DNA of 64,000 nt from Aurantimonas sp. 22II-16-19i (GCF_002088275.1 NZ_AQQS01000012.1:1-64000); one strand, 5' to 3'; counted from the stretch's first letter, positions 8,542-18,200 are shown. Numbers and translations are program-made. Notes: generated by a model from the letters alone, not told the origin.

Positions 8542-9826
8542 CACCGGCCGTCTCGCCGCGGCCCCGGACTTCGTCGGCTTCGCCCGGTTCCTGATCGCGG
8601 CGGCGGTCTTCTCGACGCTCCTCGTCACCGTGACGCCCTTCGCCGTCACCTTCGAGGGGAGCATGGACAGCGGCGATCTCGCCAACCAGCTCGGCTACTC
8701 CTCCCTCGCCGCCATCGTCCTCGCCGGCCACCTGGTGTTTTCCGACCGCCACGTGCTGGCCGCGCTCATGCGCCCCGCCTGGATGCTCATGACGGTCTGG
8801 CTGCTGGCCAGCGCGATGTGGGCGGCCAGTGCGGAAAATGCCGTCCGCTCGGCGCTGTTCACGCTTCTCGCGATGACGGCGGTGACCGGCGTCTTCGCCT
8901 TTCCGCGGGATGCGCGGGCGTTTCGCTGGGTGGTGGTCGTCACCGCGCTGATGGTCCTCGGCCTGTCCTATTTCGGCGTCCTCTTCATGCCCCACCTGGC
9001 GATCAACGACGGGTCGGGATCCGAGCCCGACCATGCGGGCCTGTGGCGCGGCATCTTCTCGCACAAGAACGTCGCCGGCGCGGTGATCGGCTCGCTGTTC
9101 TTCCTCGGCGTCTATCTGATCCGCGCCCGCATGGTCTGGATCGGCCTGCTGATCGCCGGCCTGTCGGTCAACTTCGTGCTCCACACCGGCTCGAAGACCT
9201 CCACCGGCCTTCTGCCGCTGGTCATGCTGGTGGTGATCTTCGGCCGGCTGCTCGGCGGCCGCCGGCTGCTCGCCTTCGGCGTCTTCCTGGTCGTCGTCGC
9301 CATGGCGCTGCTGACGCTCGGCACGGTGCTGTCGCCGACGCTCGACGCCATCGTCCAGTGGATGGTGCCCGGCACCACCTATACCGGCCGCATGGACCTC
9401 TGGCGCTACGCGCTCGAGGTCTGGTACGGCCACGAATGGGCGGGCTTCGGGCTCAACGGCTTCTGGCAGTCCGAGGTGGTCGCGGGCACCGAGCGCAATT
9501 TCGAGCTCTCCTGGGATCCCCGCGGCAGCCCGAACGCCCACAACGGCTATCTCGACATCGCCATCTCCATGGGCATTCCGGGTCTCGTCCTGTCGGTGAT
9601 CGTCCTCGTCATTCTGCCGCTGGTCGACTATGCGCGGATCGGGCGCGACCGCGAGAGCACCTGCCTCGGCGACACGCTGCTGATGATCCTGACCTATCTG
9701 CTGCTGAACTCGTTCCTCGAGAGCTATCTCTTCGAGCGGGCCAATCCGGTGTGGATGCTGGTGTGGTTCGCTGTCGTCGGGCTGCGGCTGTTGTCCCGTC
9801 ACAGGGTCGAGCCCGGCGCGGGCTGA
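8510..9826 (+). CDS. O-antigen ligase/Wzy-type polysaccharide polymerase
   Basis: 438 residues with about ten to eleven membrane segments and a large loop near residues 300-350. The loop contains GFGLNGFW and the region after it NAHNGYLDIAISMGIPGLVL, the conserved signature of the Wzy_C (O-antigen ligase) domain; the SHKNVAGAVIGS element near residue 185 also fits. These inner-membrane proteins polymerise lipid-linked repeat units or ligate polymer. With the Wzz-like and Wzx-like neighbours, polymerase is the more likely role. The ATG at 8510 lies within the upstream GT2 gene, after a GGAG-type site. Confidence 0.85.
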   Translation: MSNTASLSGTDTGRLAAAPDFVGFARFLIAAAVFSTLLVTVTPFAVTFEGSMDSGDLANQLGYSSLAAIVLAGHLVFSDRHVLAALMRPAWMLMTVWLLASAMWAASAENAVRSALFTLLAMTAVTGVFAFPRDARAFRWVVVVTALMVLGLSYFGVLFMPHLAINDGSGSEPDHAGLWRGIFSHKNVAGAVIGSLFFLGVYLIRARMVWIGLLIAGLSVNFVLHTGSKTSTGLLPLVMLVVIFGRLLGGRRLLAFGVFLVVVAMALLTLGTVLSPTLDAIVQWMVPGTTYTGRMDLWRYALEVWYGHEWAGFGLNGFWQSEVVAGTERNFELSWDPRGSPNAHNGYLDIAISMGIPGLVLSVIVLVILPLVDYARIGRDRESTCLGDTLLMILTYLLLNSFLESYLFERANPVWMLVWFAVVGLRLLSRHRVEPGAG

Positions 9827-9835
9827 CGCTGACCT

Positions 9836-9874
9836 GGAGGCGGCCGACCGTTTCCGTCGCAGGCCGACGCCTCC
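9836..9874. terminator. Possible hairpin between convergent wzy-like and acyltransferase genes
   Basis: A 7-bp perfect stem (GGAGGCG with CGCCTCC) encloses a loop of about 25 nt in the 70-bp convergent gap. There is no U-tract, so the assignment is weak. Confidence 0.3.
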
Positions 9875-9896
9875 GGCGATCGCCGCGGCGAGGGCC

Positions 9897-11090
9897 TCAG
9901 GCGCCGGCGGGTTTGGGGGAGGCTGCCGCGGGAGCCTGGTCCCGCGCCTGCAGACGGCGTCCCAGCGCCATGCCCGGCTTTTCGACCAGCCGGTAGGTCA
10001 CCGCGCTGACGAGGATCGTCGCGGCGAGGATGGCGGCGAGGGCGAGGCTGCCCTGCCAGCCTTGCGGGCCGATCAACTCGCGCCCGTCCGATCCTTCGAC
10101 GAAGGGGTTCCAGCCGGTGACCTTGCCGAGGACGCTCGCGGCGTTGTGGACGCGGTCGATGACGAAGGCATGGGTCATGTAGATCGAGTAGGAAATGACG
10201 CCGAGAAAGGCGAGGGGGGGCGTCCTGAGGGCGCGGCTGAGAATGCCGCCCTCATGGGCGAAGACGTAGAGGGCGAGGCCGAAGACCAGGGGCGCTGCGA
10301 CCGACAGGACGGTGCCGCCGAGCCGCGCGACGAAGACGGCGACGAGGATCACGGCAGCCGCTTCGGCAAGGCTCCAGCTCTTGGGGTGGCGCCTGGCCTC
10401 CACCTCGCTGCCCTCCCGCCACACCGCCCGGCGCAGGATGACGCCGAGGGCAAATCCGGCGAGGCAGCGCAGCCAGCCGAGCTGCGAGGAGGCATCCATG
10501 TTGCCGTTGACGATGGCGATCACCGGCAGGCCGACGACGATGGCGAGGGTGCAGAACGGCAGGATCAGCCGCGGCGCGAAGACGACGACGGCTGCAAAGG
10601 CCGCATAGGCGACGAGCTCGGCCGAGATCGACCAGCTCGGATAGTTCCAGCTCAGGCTGTCCATGAAGCCGAGCGACTGGACCATCAGGAGATTGTCGAC
10701 GAGGCCCGCGATCGACGTGCCGCCCCGGAAGGCTTCGCCCGGTCCCTTGGCGAAGAGCATCGCGCATTCGAAGGCGACGTAGACCGCCAGCATGAAGAGA
10801 TGCAGCGGATAGACCCGGAACAGTCGCGACAGGAAGAACCGGCCGTATTCCCGGCGCTCGCGCAGCGGCTCGAAGAAGGCGTGGGTGATGACGAAGCCGG
10901 AGAGCACGAAGAAGAAGTCGACGAACAGGAAGGCGTGGCGGATCACGCCGTTCGCCTCGCTGGCGCCGCTGACCGGCGCATGGAAGCAGACGACGAGAAT
11001 GGCGCAGACGCCGCGCCAGCCGTCGAGCGCTGCAAACCTGGCGCCCTCGCCCTTGCCCTCCCGCTTGGTTGCCGCGCGGCCTTCGATCAT
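9897..11090 (-). CDS. Acyltransferase 3 (OafA/ExoZ-like) membrane protein
   Basis: 397 residues with about ten membrane segments. Family features are LDGWRGVCAILVVCFHAP (the catalytic-site His in an R-x10-H spacing), FLFVDFFFVLSGFVITHAF, the RLFRVYPLHLF element, NYPSWSISAELVAY, and SYSIYMTHAFVIDR near the C terminus. Such proteins O-acetylate or succinylate surface polysaccharides at the inner membrane, which fits this cluster. The start at 11090 follows AGGAAGGG with suitable spacing. The longer frame runs another 85 residues upstream with no family resemblance and was rejected. Confidence 0.88.
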   Translation of the reverse strand: MIEGRAATKREGKGEGARFAALDGWRGVCAILVVCFHAPVSGASEANGVIRHAFLFVDFFFVLSGFVITHAFFEPLRERREYGRFFLSRLFRVYPLHLFMLAVYVAFECAMLFAKGPGEAFRGGTSIAGLVDNLLMVQSLGFMDSLSWNYPSWSISAELVAYAAFAAVVVFAPRLILPFCTLAIVVGLPVIAIVNGNMDASSQLGWLRCLAGFALGVILRRAVWREGSEVEARRHPKSWSLAEAAAVILVAVFVARLGGTVLSVAAPLVFGLALYVFAHEGGILSRALRTPPLAFLGVISYSIYMTHAFVIDRVHNAASVLGKVTGWNPFVEGSDGRELIGPQGWQGSLALAAILAATILVSAVTYRLVEKPGMALGRRLQARDQAPAAASPKPAGA

Positions 11091-11387
11091 CGACGGGAAC
11101 CCTTCCTGCTTGGCTGTCCGTATCCGGCGCGCCGGTGCCGGCTCCCATCCTCGGCGAAAACGGGTAAGGAAGCGTTGAGAAACTGCCGCGAGGCTGCGAA
11201 ATCCCGCGCGCTTGCCGTCGGCGATCTGCCGCCGGCCGGTCCGGCGACCGCAGTGGCGGGTGCCGTCTCCTGGCGGGGGCCTTCCTCCGATGCCGCCCGT
11301 GTCGCCTGTTTCCTTGCACCCCAGCGGCCGCAGCCTAAGTGACACGCCGCGAGAGAGATTTTCCCGGAACCGAGGTTACCAGTCAGT

Positions 11388-11840
11388 ATGGACCAGTTGC
11401 GCCTGCTTGCCGTCGATGCGGAGGACCTTGCGATCGTCTCGGCGCATTGTCAGGACTCCGTGATCCGGGTGGAAGAGCTCCACTACGTTCCGGCCGAGCA
11501 GAAATTCGTCGTCGAGATGAACCGCTTCGTCTGGGAGAAGCTCGTCCCGCCGAAGCGCTTTTCCCTGTTTCGCCGGCCGGACTACGAGCGGCGTCGGGCG
11601 ATCCTGCATTTCGACCGGGTGGTGAACGCCTCCCGCCTCGGCTTCGACAAGCTCGCGCCCGACGACGTCCTCGTGCTCCTCGCCATCCGGTTCGAGGAGG
11701 GCGACGCCCCCTCGGGCAGCGTCGAACTTGTCTTTGCCGGCGGCTCCGCGATAAGGCTGGACGTCGAGGTGATCGAGGCGCAGCTGGCCGATGTCGGCGG
11801 CGCCTGGGGAACCACGGCTCGGCCGAATCATCGCGCCTGA
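11388..11840 (+). CDS. DUF2948 family protein
   Basis: 150 residues. The sequence matches the DUF2948 family in length and in its ends: LRLLAVDAEDLAIVSAHCQDSV at the start, NRFVWEK and a basic R-R stretch (RRPDYERRRAIL) in the middle, and a final beta-rich half containing FAGGSAIRLDVEVIEAQLADVG. The function of the family is unknown. In alphaproteobacteria it commonly precedes hisD, as here. The gap to hisD is 122 bp. The opposite strand upstream holds the acyltransferase. Confidence 0.85.
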   Translation: MDQLRLLAVDAEDLAIVSAHCQDSVIRVEELHYVPAEQKFVVEMNRFVWEKLVPPKRFSLFRRPDYERRRAILHFDRVVNASRLGFDKLAPDDVLVLLAIRFEEGDAPSGSVELVFAGGSAIRLDVEVIEAQLADVGGAWGTTARPNHRA

Positions 11841-11962
11841 CGGCGGCCGGCACCGCGTTCGGCGGCGGCTGGAAGCAGACGTCCGGCGCGCTGCCGGACG
11901 TGCGGGGAGCCGCCCGATGCGCATCGCGCTCCGACAGGGGCCAGACGAAGAGGACCTTCACA

Positions 11963-13255
11963 TTGCCCTGCCGCCTCGTTTCGACGGATCCTGATTTCGA
12001 GACGCGCTTCGTGGCGCTCCTCGGTGCCAAGCGGGAACAGTCGGCCGACGTCGATGCGGCGGTGCGCGCCATCGTCGCCCGGGTCCGGGAGGAGGGCGAC
12101 GCCGCCGTCATCGCGCTCACCCGGCAGTTCGACCAGCTCGAGCTGACCGCGGGCACCATGCGGGTGACCGAGGCCGAGATCGAGGCCGCCCATGCGGCGA
12201 CCTCGCCGGATACGCTCGAAGCCCTCATGCTCGCCCATGACCGCATCGCGGCCCATCATCGCCGGCAGCTGCCGAAGGACGACCGCTACACCGATGCGAT
12301 CGGCGTCGAGCTCGGCAGCCGCTGGACGGCCATCGAATCCGTCGGCCTCTATGTGCCGGGCGGCACGGCGAGCTATCCCTCCTCGGTCCTGATGAACGCG
12401 GTTCCGGCGAAGGTCGCCGGCGTCGAGCGGATCGCCATGGTGGTGCCGGCGATGCGCGGCGCCCTGAACCCGCTGGTGCTGGCCGCCGCCAGGATCGCCG
12501 GGGTGTCGGAGATCTACCGCATCGGCGGGGCGCAGGCCGTCGCCGCGCTCGCCTACGGCACCCGGACCATCGCCCCCGTCGCCAAGATCGTCGGGCCGGG
12601 CAATGCCTTCGTCGCCGCCGCCAAGCGGCAGGTCTTCGGCCATGTCGGCATCGACATGATCGCCGGCCCGTCGGAAATCCTGGTGATCGCCGACGGCGAC
12701 AACGATCCCGACTGGATCGCCGCCGATCTCCTCAGCCAGGCCGAGCACGACACGGCGGCGCAGTCGATCCTGATCACCGACGATCAAGGCTTCGCCGACG
12801 CGGTGGAAGCGGCGGTGGAACGCCAGCTGGCGAGCCTGTCGCGGGCCGAGACGGCCGCCAAGAGCTGGGCCGAGCACGGGGCGATCATCGTCGTGCCGAG
12901 CCTCGACGACGCGGCACCCCTGTCCGATCGCATCGCGCCGGAGCATCTGGAACTCGCCGTCGAGGACCCCGAAGCGCTGTTTGCCAAATTGCGCAATGCA
13001 GGCGCGGTGTTCCTCGGCCGCCATACGCCGGAAGTCATCGGCGACTATGTCGGCGGCTCCAACCACGTCCTGCCGACGGCGCGCTCGGCGCGGTTCTCCT
13101 CCGGCCTCTCGGTGCTGGACTTCGTCAAGCGGACCTCGATCCTGAAGCTGTCGGCCGAACAGCTGCGCGAACTCGGCCCGGCCGCCATCGAGCTCGCCCG
13201 CGTCGAGGGTCTGGATGCCCATGGCCGCTCGGTCGCGGTCAGGCTCAATCTTTGA
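11963..13255 (+). CDS. hisD: Histidinol dehydrogenase
   Basis: 430 residues, the normal HisD length. The enzyme catalyses the last two steps of histidine synthesis, oxidising L-histidinol to L-histidine with NAD+ and zinc in the cytoplasm. Signatures are [63 protein letters not shown] and [14 protein letters not shown], which carry the zinc and catalytic residues. I chose a TTG start at 11963 because AGAGGA precedes it at good spacing and the product then has the standard N terminus ([15 protein letters not shown]); the upstream frame is longer but not conserved in character. UPF0262 follows directly. Confidence 0.95.
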   Translation: MPCRLVSTDPDFETRFVALLGAKREQSADVDAAVRAIVARVREEGDAAVIALTRQFDQLELTAGTMRVTEAEIEAAHAATSPDTLEALMLAHDRIAAHHRRQLPKDDRYTDAIGVELGSRWTAIESVGLYVPGGTASYPSSVLMNAVPAKVAGVERIAMVVPAMRGALNPLVLAAARIAGVSEIYRIGGAQAVAALAYGTRTIAPVAKIVGPGNAFVAAAKRQVFGHVGIDMIAGPSEILVIADGDNDPDWIAADLLSQAEHDTAAQSILITDDQGFADAVEAAVERQLASLSRAETAAKSWAEHGAIIVVPSLDDAAPLSDRIAPEHLELAVEDPEALFAKLRNAGAVFLGRHTPEVIGDYVGGSNHVLPTARSARFSSGLSVLDFVKRTSILKLSAEQLRELGPAAIELARVEGLDAHGRSVAVRLNL

Positions 13256-13287
13256 ACGAAGGGGCCGGTGCCATGGGGGAGGAGGCG

Positions 13288-13761
13288 ATGAGGGAAGGCG
13301 GCCGACTGATCGACGTCGAACTCGACGAGACGATCGGCCGCGCGGCGCCGGACGTCGAGCACGAGCGCAACGTCGCGATCTTCGATCTCGTCGAGGAGAA
13401 CGTCTTCCATCCGGTCGGCGCGCCGGACGACGTGAAGTTCAAGCTGAAGCTGTCGCTCGTCGACAAGCGGCTGGTCTTCGACATCCGCGACGAGGCGGGG
13501 GCCACCCTCGTGACCCACATCCTCTCGCTGACGCCGTTTCGCCGGGTCATTCGCGACTACTACATGATCTGCGACAGCTATTACGAGGCGATCCGCTCGG
13601 CGACGCCGCAGCAGATCGAAGCGATCGACATGGGCCGGCGCGGCATCCACAATGACGGGTCGCAGACGCTGATGGAGCGCCTCAAGGGCAAGATCGAGGT
13701 CGATCTCGACACCGCCCGCCGCCTGTTCACGCTGATCTGCGTCCTCAACTGGCGGAGCTGA
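13288..13761 (+). CDS. UPF0262 family protein
   Basis: 157 residues from the ATG at 13288. Hallmarks are [45 protein letters not shown] and [21 protein letters not shown], all strongly conserved in this rhizobial family of unknown function. The chosen ATG sits behind GGGAGG and gives the N-terminal length seen in relatives; in-frame starts at 13273 (ATG) and 13252 (TTG) are possible. It lies immediately after hisD and ahead of the small phosphatase, an arrangement common in this order, so co-transcription with hisD is likely. Confidence 0.88.
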   Translation: MREGGRLIDVELDETIGRAAPDVEHERNVAIFDLVEENVFHPVGAPDDVKFKLKLSLVDKRLVFDIRDEAGATLVTHILSLTPFRRVIRDYYMICDSYYEAIRSATPQQIEAIDMGRRGIHNDGSQTLMERLKGKIEVDLDTARRLFTLICVLNWRS

Positions 13762-13918
13762 TGGCGATGACCCGCCCCCGTTCTCCCGGTTCTCCCGACC
13801 GCCGGCCCCTCCGCGCGCCTGCAAAGACCAGGCTGTCGCAGGGGGCGCGGGCCCGGGGAGGGTGCATCGCCAGATCCGCCGGTGCCGGTGCGGGGGCCAG
13901 ATCTTTCGGTGCCCGTGT

Positions 13919-14392
13919 ATGAGCGCCGGGCGGGAGCGCGATCCGCATGAGACAGCGGGCTCGGACACCCGCCCCCCCGTATCGTCCGTCCTGTTCCTCT
14001 GCGGCATGAACGCCATCCGCTCGCCGATCGCCGAGATGCTGGCGCGCAAGATCCTGCCGCCGACGGTCTACGTCGCCTCCGCCGGGGTCCGTCAGGGCCA
14101 GCGCGATCCCTTCGTCGACGCGGTGCTCGCCGAGCGCGGCCTGTCGCTCGGCGAGCGCCAGCCCCAGCGCTACGAGGACATGGAGGACGGCTATTTCGAC
14201 CTGATCGTCACCATGGCGCCCGAGGCCCACCACGCCGCCCTCGACGCGACCGGCACGGCGTCGGTGGAGGTCGAGTTCTGGCCGATGCCCGATCCCTCCG
14301 TCGTCACCGGCTCGCGCGAGCAGATCCTCGACGCCTATCGCGACGTGCTGCGAAGGATCGAGGAGCGGATCAAGGGCCGCTTCGGCGCGTGA
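13919..14392 (+). CDS. Low-molecular-weight protein-tyrosine-phosphatase family protein
   Basis: 157 residues. The phosphate-binding loop is LCGMNAIRSP, a C-x5-R motif with Cys28 as nucleophile and Arg34. The general-acid region near the C terminus reads FWPMPDPSVV, with the Asp-Pro pair expected of this fold. The family includes protein tyrosine phosphatases and arsenate reductases; the substrate here is unknown, and the atypical loop (GMNAI rather than the usual GNICR type) marks the rhizobial subgroup found downstream of hisD. Start at 13919 was preferred over an upstream GTG because the extra residues are basic and unlike the family. Confidence 0.8.
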   Translation: MSAGRERDPHETAGSDTRPPVSSVLFLCGMNAIRSPIAEMLARKILPPTVYVASAGVRQGQRDPFVDAVLAERGLSLGERQPQRYEDMEDGYFDLIVTMAPEAHHAALDATGTASVEVEFWPMPDPSVVTGSREQILDAYRDVLRRIEERIKGRFGA

Positions 14393-14859
14393 GACGAGCG
14401 ATGCTGCCGGCCGCAGACGATGCGATCGGGCCGGATGCATGATTGTCGGGCGTGCGCGACGGACGGGGCTCCCGATTTGTGCCGCCAGCGCGCTCGACAC
14501 GCGCGCCTCTGCCGCCTGGTCCACCGCGCCGATTCGCCGGATCGTCGGCGCGACACCGGGAGCGGCGTCCGGCGGCGAACCAGGCTGGTCCGCCATCACC
14601 AGGTCGTTGACGCGGCGAAGTGATCCGTCAGGCACCCATATCATCTTGCCAATGATTGCAGATCGCGACGAAAGTGGCGGGCCTCGGGCGCCGCGCCCCG
14701 TCTCGTCACTATCCCAGGGCGAGGAGGGGATCGGCGTTCGCAGGGTGCTCGGATCCCGCTTCCCCACGTCTCGCGCAGCCCGGATGTGGCCGATGCGCCT
14801 GTCCGGTTCGTCAAACCCCGGCCGCCGGCCCGCGGCCTGAACCAGGAGGATGCACGCCG
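14393..14859. other. 467-bp region without a supported gene
   Basis: This stretch lies between the phosphatase and the Hint-domain gene. Frames are open on both strands, as expected at this GC content, but none has family character. A minus-strand ATG at 14644 begins a frame that continues antisense through the phosphatase gene, which argues against it. The promoter of the Hint gene probably lies here. I see no RNA gene or repeat. Confidence 0.5.
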
Positions 14860-15789
14860 ATGGCCACGACGGGGACACTCTTCGGTTACTCGGCCAGTGC
14901 CAATGGCGACGGGACCTATACCGTCGGCGGCTACTGGGGCACCTATACGCTGACGGACCTCTCGGATGAACCCGGCGACAATCCCGCGATCCTGGGCGAT
15001 GTCGGGACCGATACCCTTCAGGTCGACCAGACCGGTTCGAGCGTGACCTATCAGGCGGCTCTCGCCAACGGCTTCATCGTCAACAATGGAGGCGGCCTGT
15101 ATCTCTATTCGTACTCGACGTATGCGGACGGCGACATCGTGACCGGCGACCCGAACGCGACATTCACCATCCAGTGCTTCACCACCGGTGCCCGCATCGA
15201 GACACCCTGTGGGGCCGTTGCGATCGAGGCGCTCGCCGTCGGGGACACCGTGACGAGCGCGTCGGGCAGTGAGCGCGAGATCGTCTGGATCGGCCGGCGC
15301 ACCGTGGATTGCTCCGGCAAGGACCAGCACATGGCTCCGGTCCGGGTCATGGCCAACGCCTTCGGCGCGGGCGTTCCGGAACGCGACATGTTCCTGTCGC
15401 CGGGCCATCCGGTGCTGGTCAGGCAGAACGACGTCGAGGTCCTCGTGCCGATCATGAACCTGATCAACGGCACGACGATCGAGCGGACTGCGATGCCGTC
15501 CGTCACCTACTGGCACATCGAACTCGACCAGCACGACATCCTGCTTGCCGACGGCCTGCCGGCCGAGAGCTTCTTCGACATGGGCTCGCGCGGCTGGTTC
15601 GACAACGACCTCGACGACGTCCTCGCCAATCCGGATCTCGTCCCCGCCGGCCGTCACGGCCGCTGCCGCGAGGTCGCGGTCGAGGGGCCGCTGGTCGAGG
15701 CCGAGCGCCGGCGCCTCGCCGAGCTGTTCTACGCCGACCTCTGCGCCCAGTGCGCCTGGCCGACGGCGGAGCAGTCCGCAGCGGTCTGA
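14860..15789 (+). CDS. Hint-domain protein (Hedgehog/intein type, Hint_2-like)
   Basis: 309 residues. The first 105 are Gly/Thr/Tyr-rich with beta-strand character (ANGDGTYTVGGYWGTYTL). A Hint domain then begins at Cys106 in CFTTGARIETPCGAVAIEAL, followed by VGDTVTSASGSEREIVWIGRR; later come FLSPGHPVLVR (the block with the catalytic-type His) and the HIELDQHDILLADGLPAESF element typical of Hint_2 proteins. Hint domains can cleave the peptide bond before their first Cys. Whether this one does, and where the protein is located, is unknown; no signal peptide is visible, and relatives are often exported by type I systems. The ATG at 14860 follows AGGAGG at 10 bp. It stands alone between unrelated housekeeping genes. 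Confidence 0.82.
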   Translation: MATTGTLFGYSASANGDGTYTVGGYWGTYTLTDLSDEPGDNPAILGDVGTDTLQVDQTGSSVTYQAALANGFIVNNGGGLYLYSYSTYADGDIVTGDPNATFTIQCFTTGARIETPCGAVAIEALAVGDTVTSASGSEREIVWIGRRTVDCSGKDQHMAPVRVMANAFGAGVPERDMFLSPGHPVLVRQNDVEVLVPIMNLINGTTIERTAMPSVTYWHIELDQHDILLADGLPAESFFDMGSRGWFDNDLDDVLANPDLVPAGRHGRCREVAVEGPLVEAERRRLAELFYADLCAQCAWPTAEQSAAV

Positions 15790-15922
15790 GACGGAAGCGT
15801 TTGCGGGCGTCGCGCCAGTTCGACGCCAGGCGCCGGGTATCCGGCCACCGCGCCGGGTGCCGTGATGCCCGGTGATGCGGGCGCCGTCACGGGCGCGTGC
15901 AGGCTCTGAAAATCCCGCAAGC

Positions 15923-15956
15923 GGGAGCCGGCGAAGTCGATGCTCCGCCGGCTCCC
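15923..15956. terminator. Bidirectional hairpin between Hint gene and I78 lipoprotein gene
   Basis: A perfect 11-bp GC-rich stem (GGGAGCCGGCG with CGCCGGCTCCC) encloses a 12-nt loop, preceded by a small CCCGC/GCGGG hairpin. It sits in the convergent gap and can serve both genes. No long U-tract. Confidence 0.55.
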
Positions 15957-15969
15957 TCAGGGTCGTGCT

Positions 15970-16332
15970 TCAGCCGCAGCGCACGTTGGTGATGCGGTTG
16001 GCGTCGTCGGTCTCGAGGTTGAGCCGGCCCGCGACGAATTCCTGGGTGATCGGCTGGTTCGGGAAGAGGATGCGCACGCTCTCGGCTCCCGTCGCCTGCT
16101 GGGCCTGGTCGGCCGCGGCCGTCGTGCCGAGTTCGCCGACGAGGAAGCTGGCGGCGGCGGCGTTGCAGGTGCCGCCGGTGTTGCCAAGCGGCTGGCCGCC
16201 CGGCATGGCTCCCTGGGACGGCATGGGCGTCGTCGCGGCCGGCAGCGGTGTCGGCCGCTCCCGCGGGCTCGAGCAGGCGCCGGCCGCAAGGGCGAGCGCG
16301 ATGGTGGCGGCGGTGGCAAGTCGTCTGGGCAT
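15970..16332 (-). CDS. Peptidase inhibitor I78-type lipoprotein
   Basis: 120 residues. A lipoprotein signal ends in the lipobox LAAGAC, so Cys20 would be lipidated and the protein anchored in the envelope. A Pro-rich linker follows, then a domain resembling the I78 peptidase-inhibitor family: CNAAAASFLVGELGTT, ILFPNQPITQEFVAGRLN and the C-terminal DANRITNVRCG. Two cysteines bracket the domain and may form a disulfide. The family member studied is a serine-protease inhibitor; the target here is unknown. It lies downstream of purN on the same strand with a 93-bp gap. Confidence 0.8.
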   Translation of the reverse strand: MPRRLATAATIALALAAGACSSPRERPTPLPAATTPMPSQGAMPGGQPLGNTGGTCNAAAASFLVGELGTTAAADQAQQATGAESVRILFPNQPITQEFVAGRLNLETDDANRITNVRCG

Positions 16333-16425
16333 CCTGTGCCTTTCCTGTCTCGTCGCTTCAAGTCGATGGCCGCGGGCGGCCGGTAATCTCTGTCTTGCGG
16401 CGCCGCTTTCGTCGAGGCTGCGGGC

Positions 16426-17136
16426 TCAGTGTCGCCTGGCGTCGGGGGAGACGAGGATCTGCGGCGGGCGCAACGCCTCGCTCTCCTCTCCGCCTTCGTC
16501 CTGCTGGAGCGGCGGGCGGCGGCGGAAGGCCGCCTGGCCGTTGACCATGCGGACCTCGCCGGACAGCACCAGGCGCAAGGCATGGGGGTAGAGCCGGTGC
16601 TCGGCCGCAAGCAGCCGGTCCGCCAGGATCTCGGCACTGTCCCCCGGCTCGATGGCGACCGCCGCCTGGGCGATGATCGGCCCCTCGTCCATGCGCTCGG
16701 TGACGTAGTGGACCGTACAGCCATGCACCCGCATGCCGGCGGCGATCGCCCGCGCATGGGTGTCGAGGCCGGGAAACAGCGGCAGCAGAGAGGGGTGGAT
16801 GTTGATCATCCGGCCCTCGAAGCGGCGCACGAAGTCCGCCGTCAGGAGCCGCATGTAGCCGGCGAGGCAGAGGATCTCCGGCTGGGCCGCTTCGAGGGCG
16901 GCGAGGACGGCCGCCTCGTGCGCCTCGCGGCTCGCATAGGCCTTCTGGTCGATGGCATGGACTGCGATGCCGTGGCGCTGCGCCGTCTCCAGCCCCGCGG
17001 CGTCCGCGCGGTTGGAGATCACCGCCGCGACCTCGCCCGGAAAGGACGGGTCCATGCAGGCGGCGATGATGGCCCCCATGTTCGAGCCGCGCCCGGAGAT
17101 GAGGATGGCGATGCGCTTTTTCGGCACGGCCTTCAT
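16426..17136 (-). CDS. purN: Phosphoribosylglycinamide formyltransferase
   Basis: 236 residues. PurN transfers a formyl group from 10-formyltetrahydrofolate to glycinamide ribonucleotide in purine synthesis. The sequence shows [13 protein letters not shown] at the N terminus (phosphate loop), [10 protein letters not shown], the catalytic [13 protein letters not shown] block with Asn and His, and [13 protein letters not shown] with the catalytic Asp. The start overlaps the purM stop as ATGA, indicating translational coupling. The C-terminal 40 residues ([18 protein letters not shown]) are a polar tail beyond the core domain. Confidence 0.95.
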   Translation of the reverse strand: MKAVPKKRIAILISGRGSNMGAIIAACMDPSFPGEVAAVISNRADAAGLETAQRHGIAVHAIDQKAYASREAHEAAVLAALEAAQPEILCLAGYMRLLTADFVRRFEGRMINIHPSLLPLFPGLDTHARAIAAGMRVHGCTVHYVTERMDEGPIIAQAAVAIEPGDSAEILADRLLAAEHRLYPHALRLVLSGEVRMVNGQAAFRRRPPLQQDEGGEESEALRPPQILVSPDARRH

Positions 17137-18200
17137 CGGAACGACAACGCGCCGTCGAAGGTGACGGCAGCGCCGTCGCGGGGCGCCAGCCGGCCGAGCG
17201 GCATCACCGTCTCGCCGGCCTCGGCGAGGATGGCCGAGGCGATCGCCGCGTCGGCCTCGGCGACGACGACGATCATGCCGACGCCGCAGTTGAAGGTGCG
17301 CAGCATCTCGGCCTCCTCGATGCCCCCGACCGATTTCAGCCAGGAAAACACCGGCGGCACCGGGAAGGCGAGGTCGATCGCCGCGGCAAGATGGTCGGGC
17401 AGCACCCGGGGGATGTTCTCGGGGAAGCCGCCGCCGGTGATGTGGGCGAGCGCCTTGATGCCGGCGCCGCCACGGTGGGCGGCAAGCAGCGACTTCACGT
17501 AGATCCGGGTCGGCTCGAGCAGCGCCTCGCCGAGGCTGCGGCCGGGCTCGAAGGGGGCGGGGGCATCGTAGGTGAGGCCGGAGCGCTCGACGATGCGCCG
17601 CACCAGCGAATAGCCGTTCGAATGGACGCCGGAGGAGACGAGGCCGAGGATGACGTCGCCGGCGGCGAGGTCGTCGGTCCGGGGCAACAGACTGCCGCGC
17701 TCGGCGGCGCCGACGGCAAATCCGGCGAGATCGTAGTCGCCCTTGGCGTAGAGCCCCGGCATCTCCGCGGTCTCGCCGCCCAAGAGCGCGCAGCCGGCGA
17801 TGCGGCAGCCGGCCGCAATGCCCTCGACGATGGCGGCGCCTTCCTCCGGCGCCAGGTGACCGGTGGCGTAGTAGTCGAGGAAGAGCAGCGGCTCGGCGCC
17901 CTGGACGATCAGGTCGTTGACGCACATGGCGACGAGATCGATGCCGATCGTATCGTGGCGGCCGGTCTCGATGGCGATCTTGACCTTGGTGCCGACGCCG
18001 TCGTTCGCCGCGACGAGAATCGGATCGGAAAAGCCCGCCGCCTTCAGGTCGAACAGGCCGCCGAAGCCGCCGATCTCGCCGTCGGCGCCCTTGCGTGCCG
18101 TCGAGCGAACGTGCGGCTTGATCCGCCGGACCATCTCGTTGCCCGCGTCGATGTCGACGCCGGCGTCACGGTAGGTCAATGAATCGCGCTTGTCTGCCAT
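17133..18200 (-). CDS. purM: Phosphoribosylformylglycinamidine cyclo-ligase (AIR synthetase)
   Basis: 355 residues, typical of PurM. It closes the imidazole ring to give aminoimidazole ribonucleotide using ATP. Diagnostic segments are [90 protein letters not shown] and [15 protein letters not shown]. The start at 18200 gives the standard [18 protein letters not shown]-type N terminus. It is coupled to purN by a 4-bp overlap. The upstream divergent gene is a phosphatidyltransferase. Confidence 0.97.
   Translation of the reverse strand: MADKRDSLTYRDAGVDIDAGNEMVRRIKPHVRSTARKGADGEIGGFGGLFDLKAAGFSDPILVAANDGVGTKVKIAIETGRHDTIGIDLVAMCVNDLIVQGAEPLLFLDYYATGHLAPEEGAAIVEGIAAGCRIAGCALLGGETAEMPGLYAKGDYDLAGFAVGAAERGSLLPRTDDLAAGDVILGLVSSGVHSNGYSLVRRIVERSGLTYDAPAPFEPGRSLGEALLEPTRIYVKSLLAAHRGGAGIKALAHITGGGFPENIPRVLPDHLAAAIDLAFPVPPVFSWLKSVGGIEEAEMLRTFNCGVGMIVVVAEADAAIASAILAEAGETVMPLGRLAPRDGAAVTFDGALSFR

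Noticed and set aside
14439-14840. 133-codon plus-strand frame before the Hint gene
   Set aside because: No ribosome binding site and no recognisable motif; typical of random open frames at this GC.
13745-14878. 377-codon minus-strand frame across the phosphatase region
   Set aside because: It runs antisense through UPF0262's end and the phosphatase and shows no family character. A shorter start at 14644 within it has the same problem.
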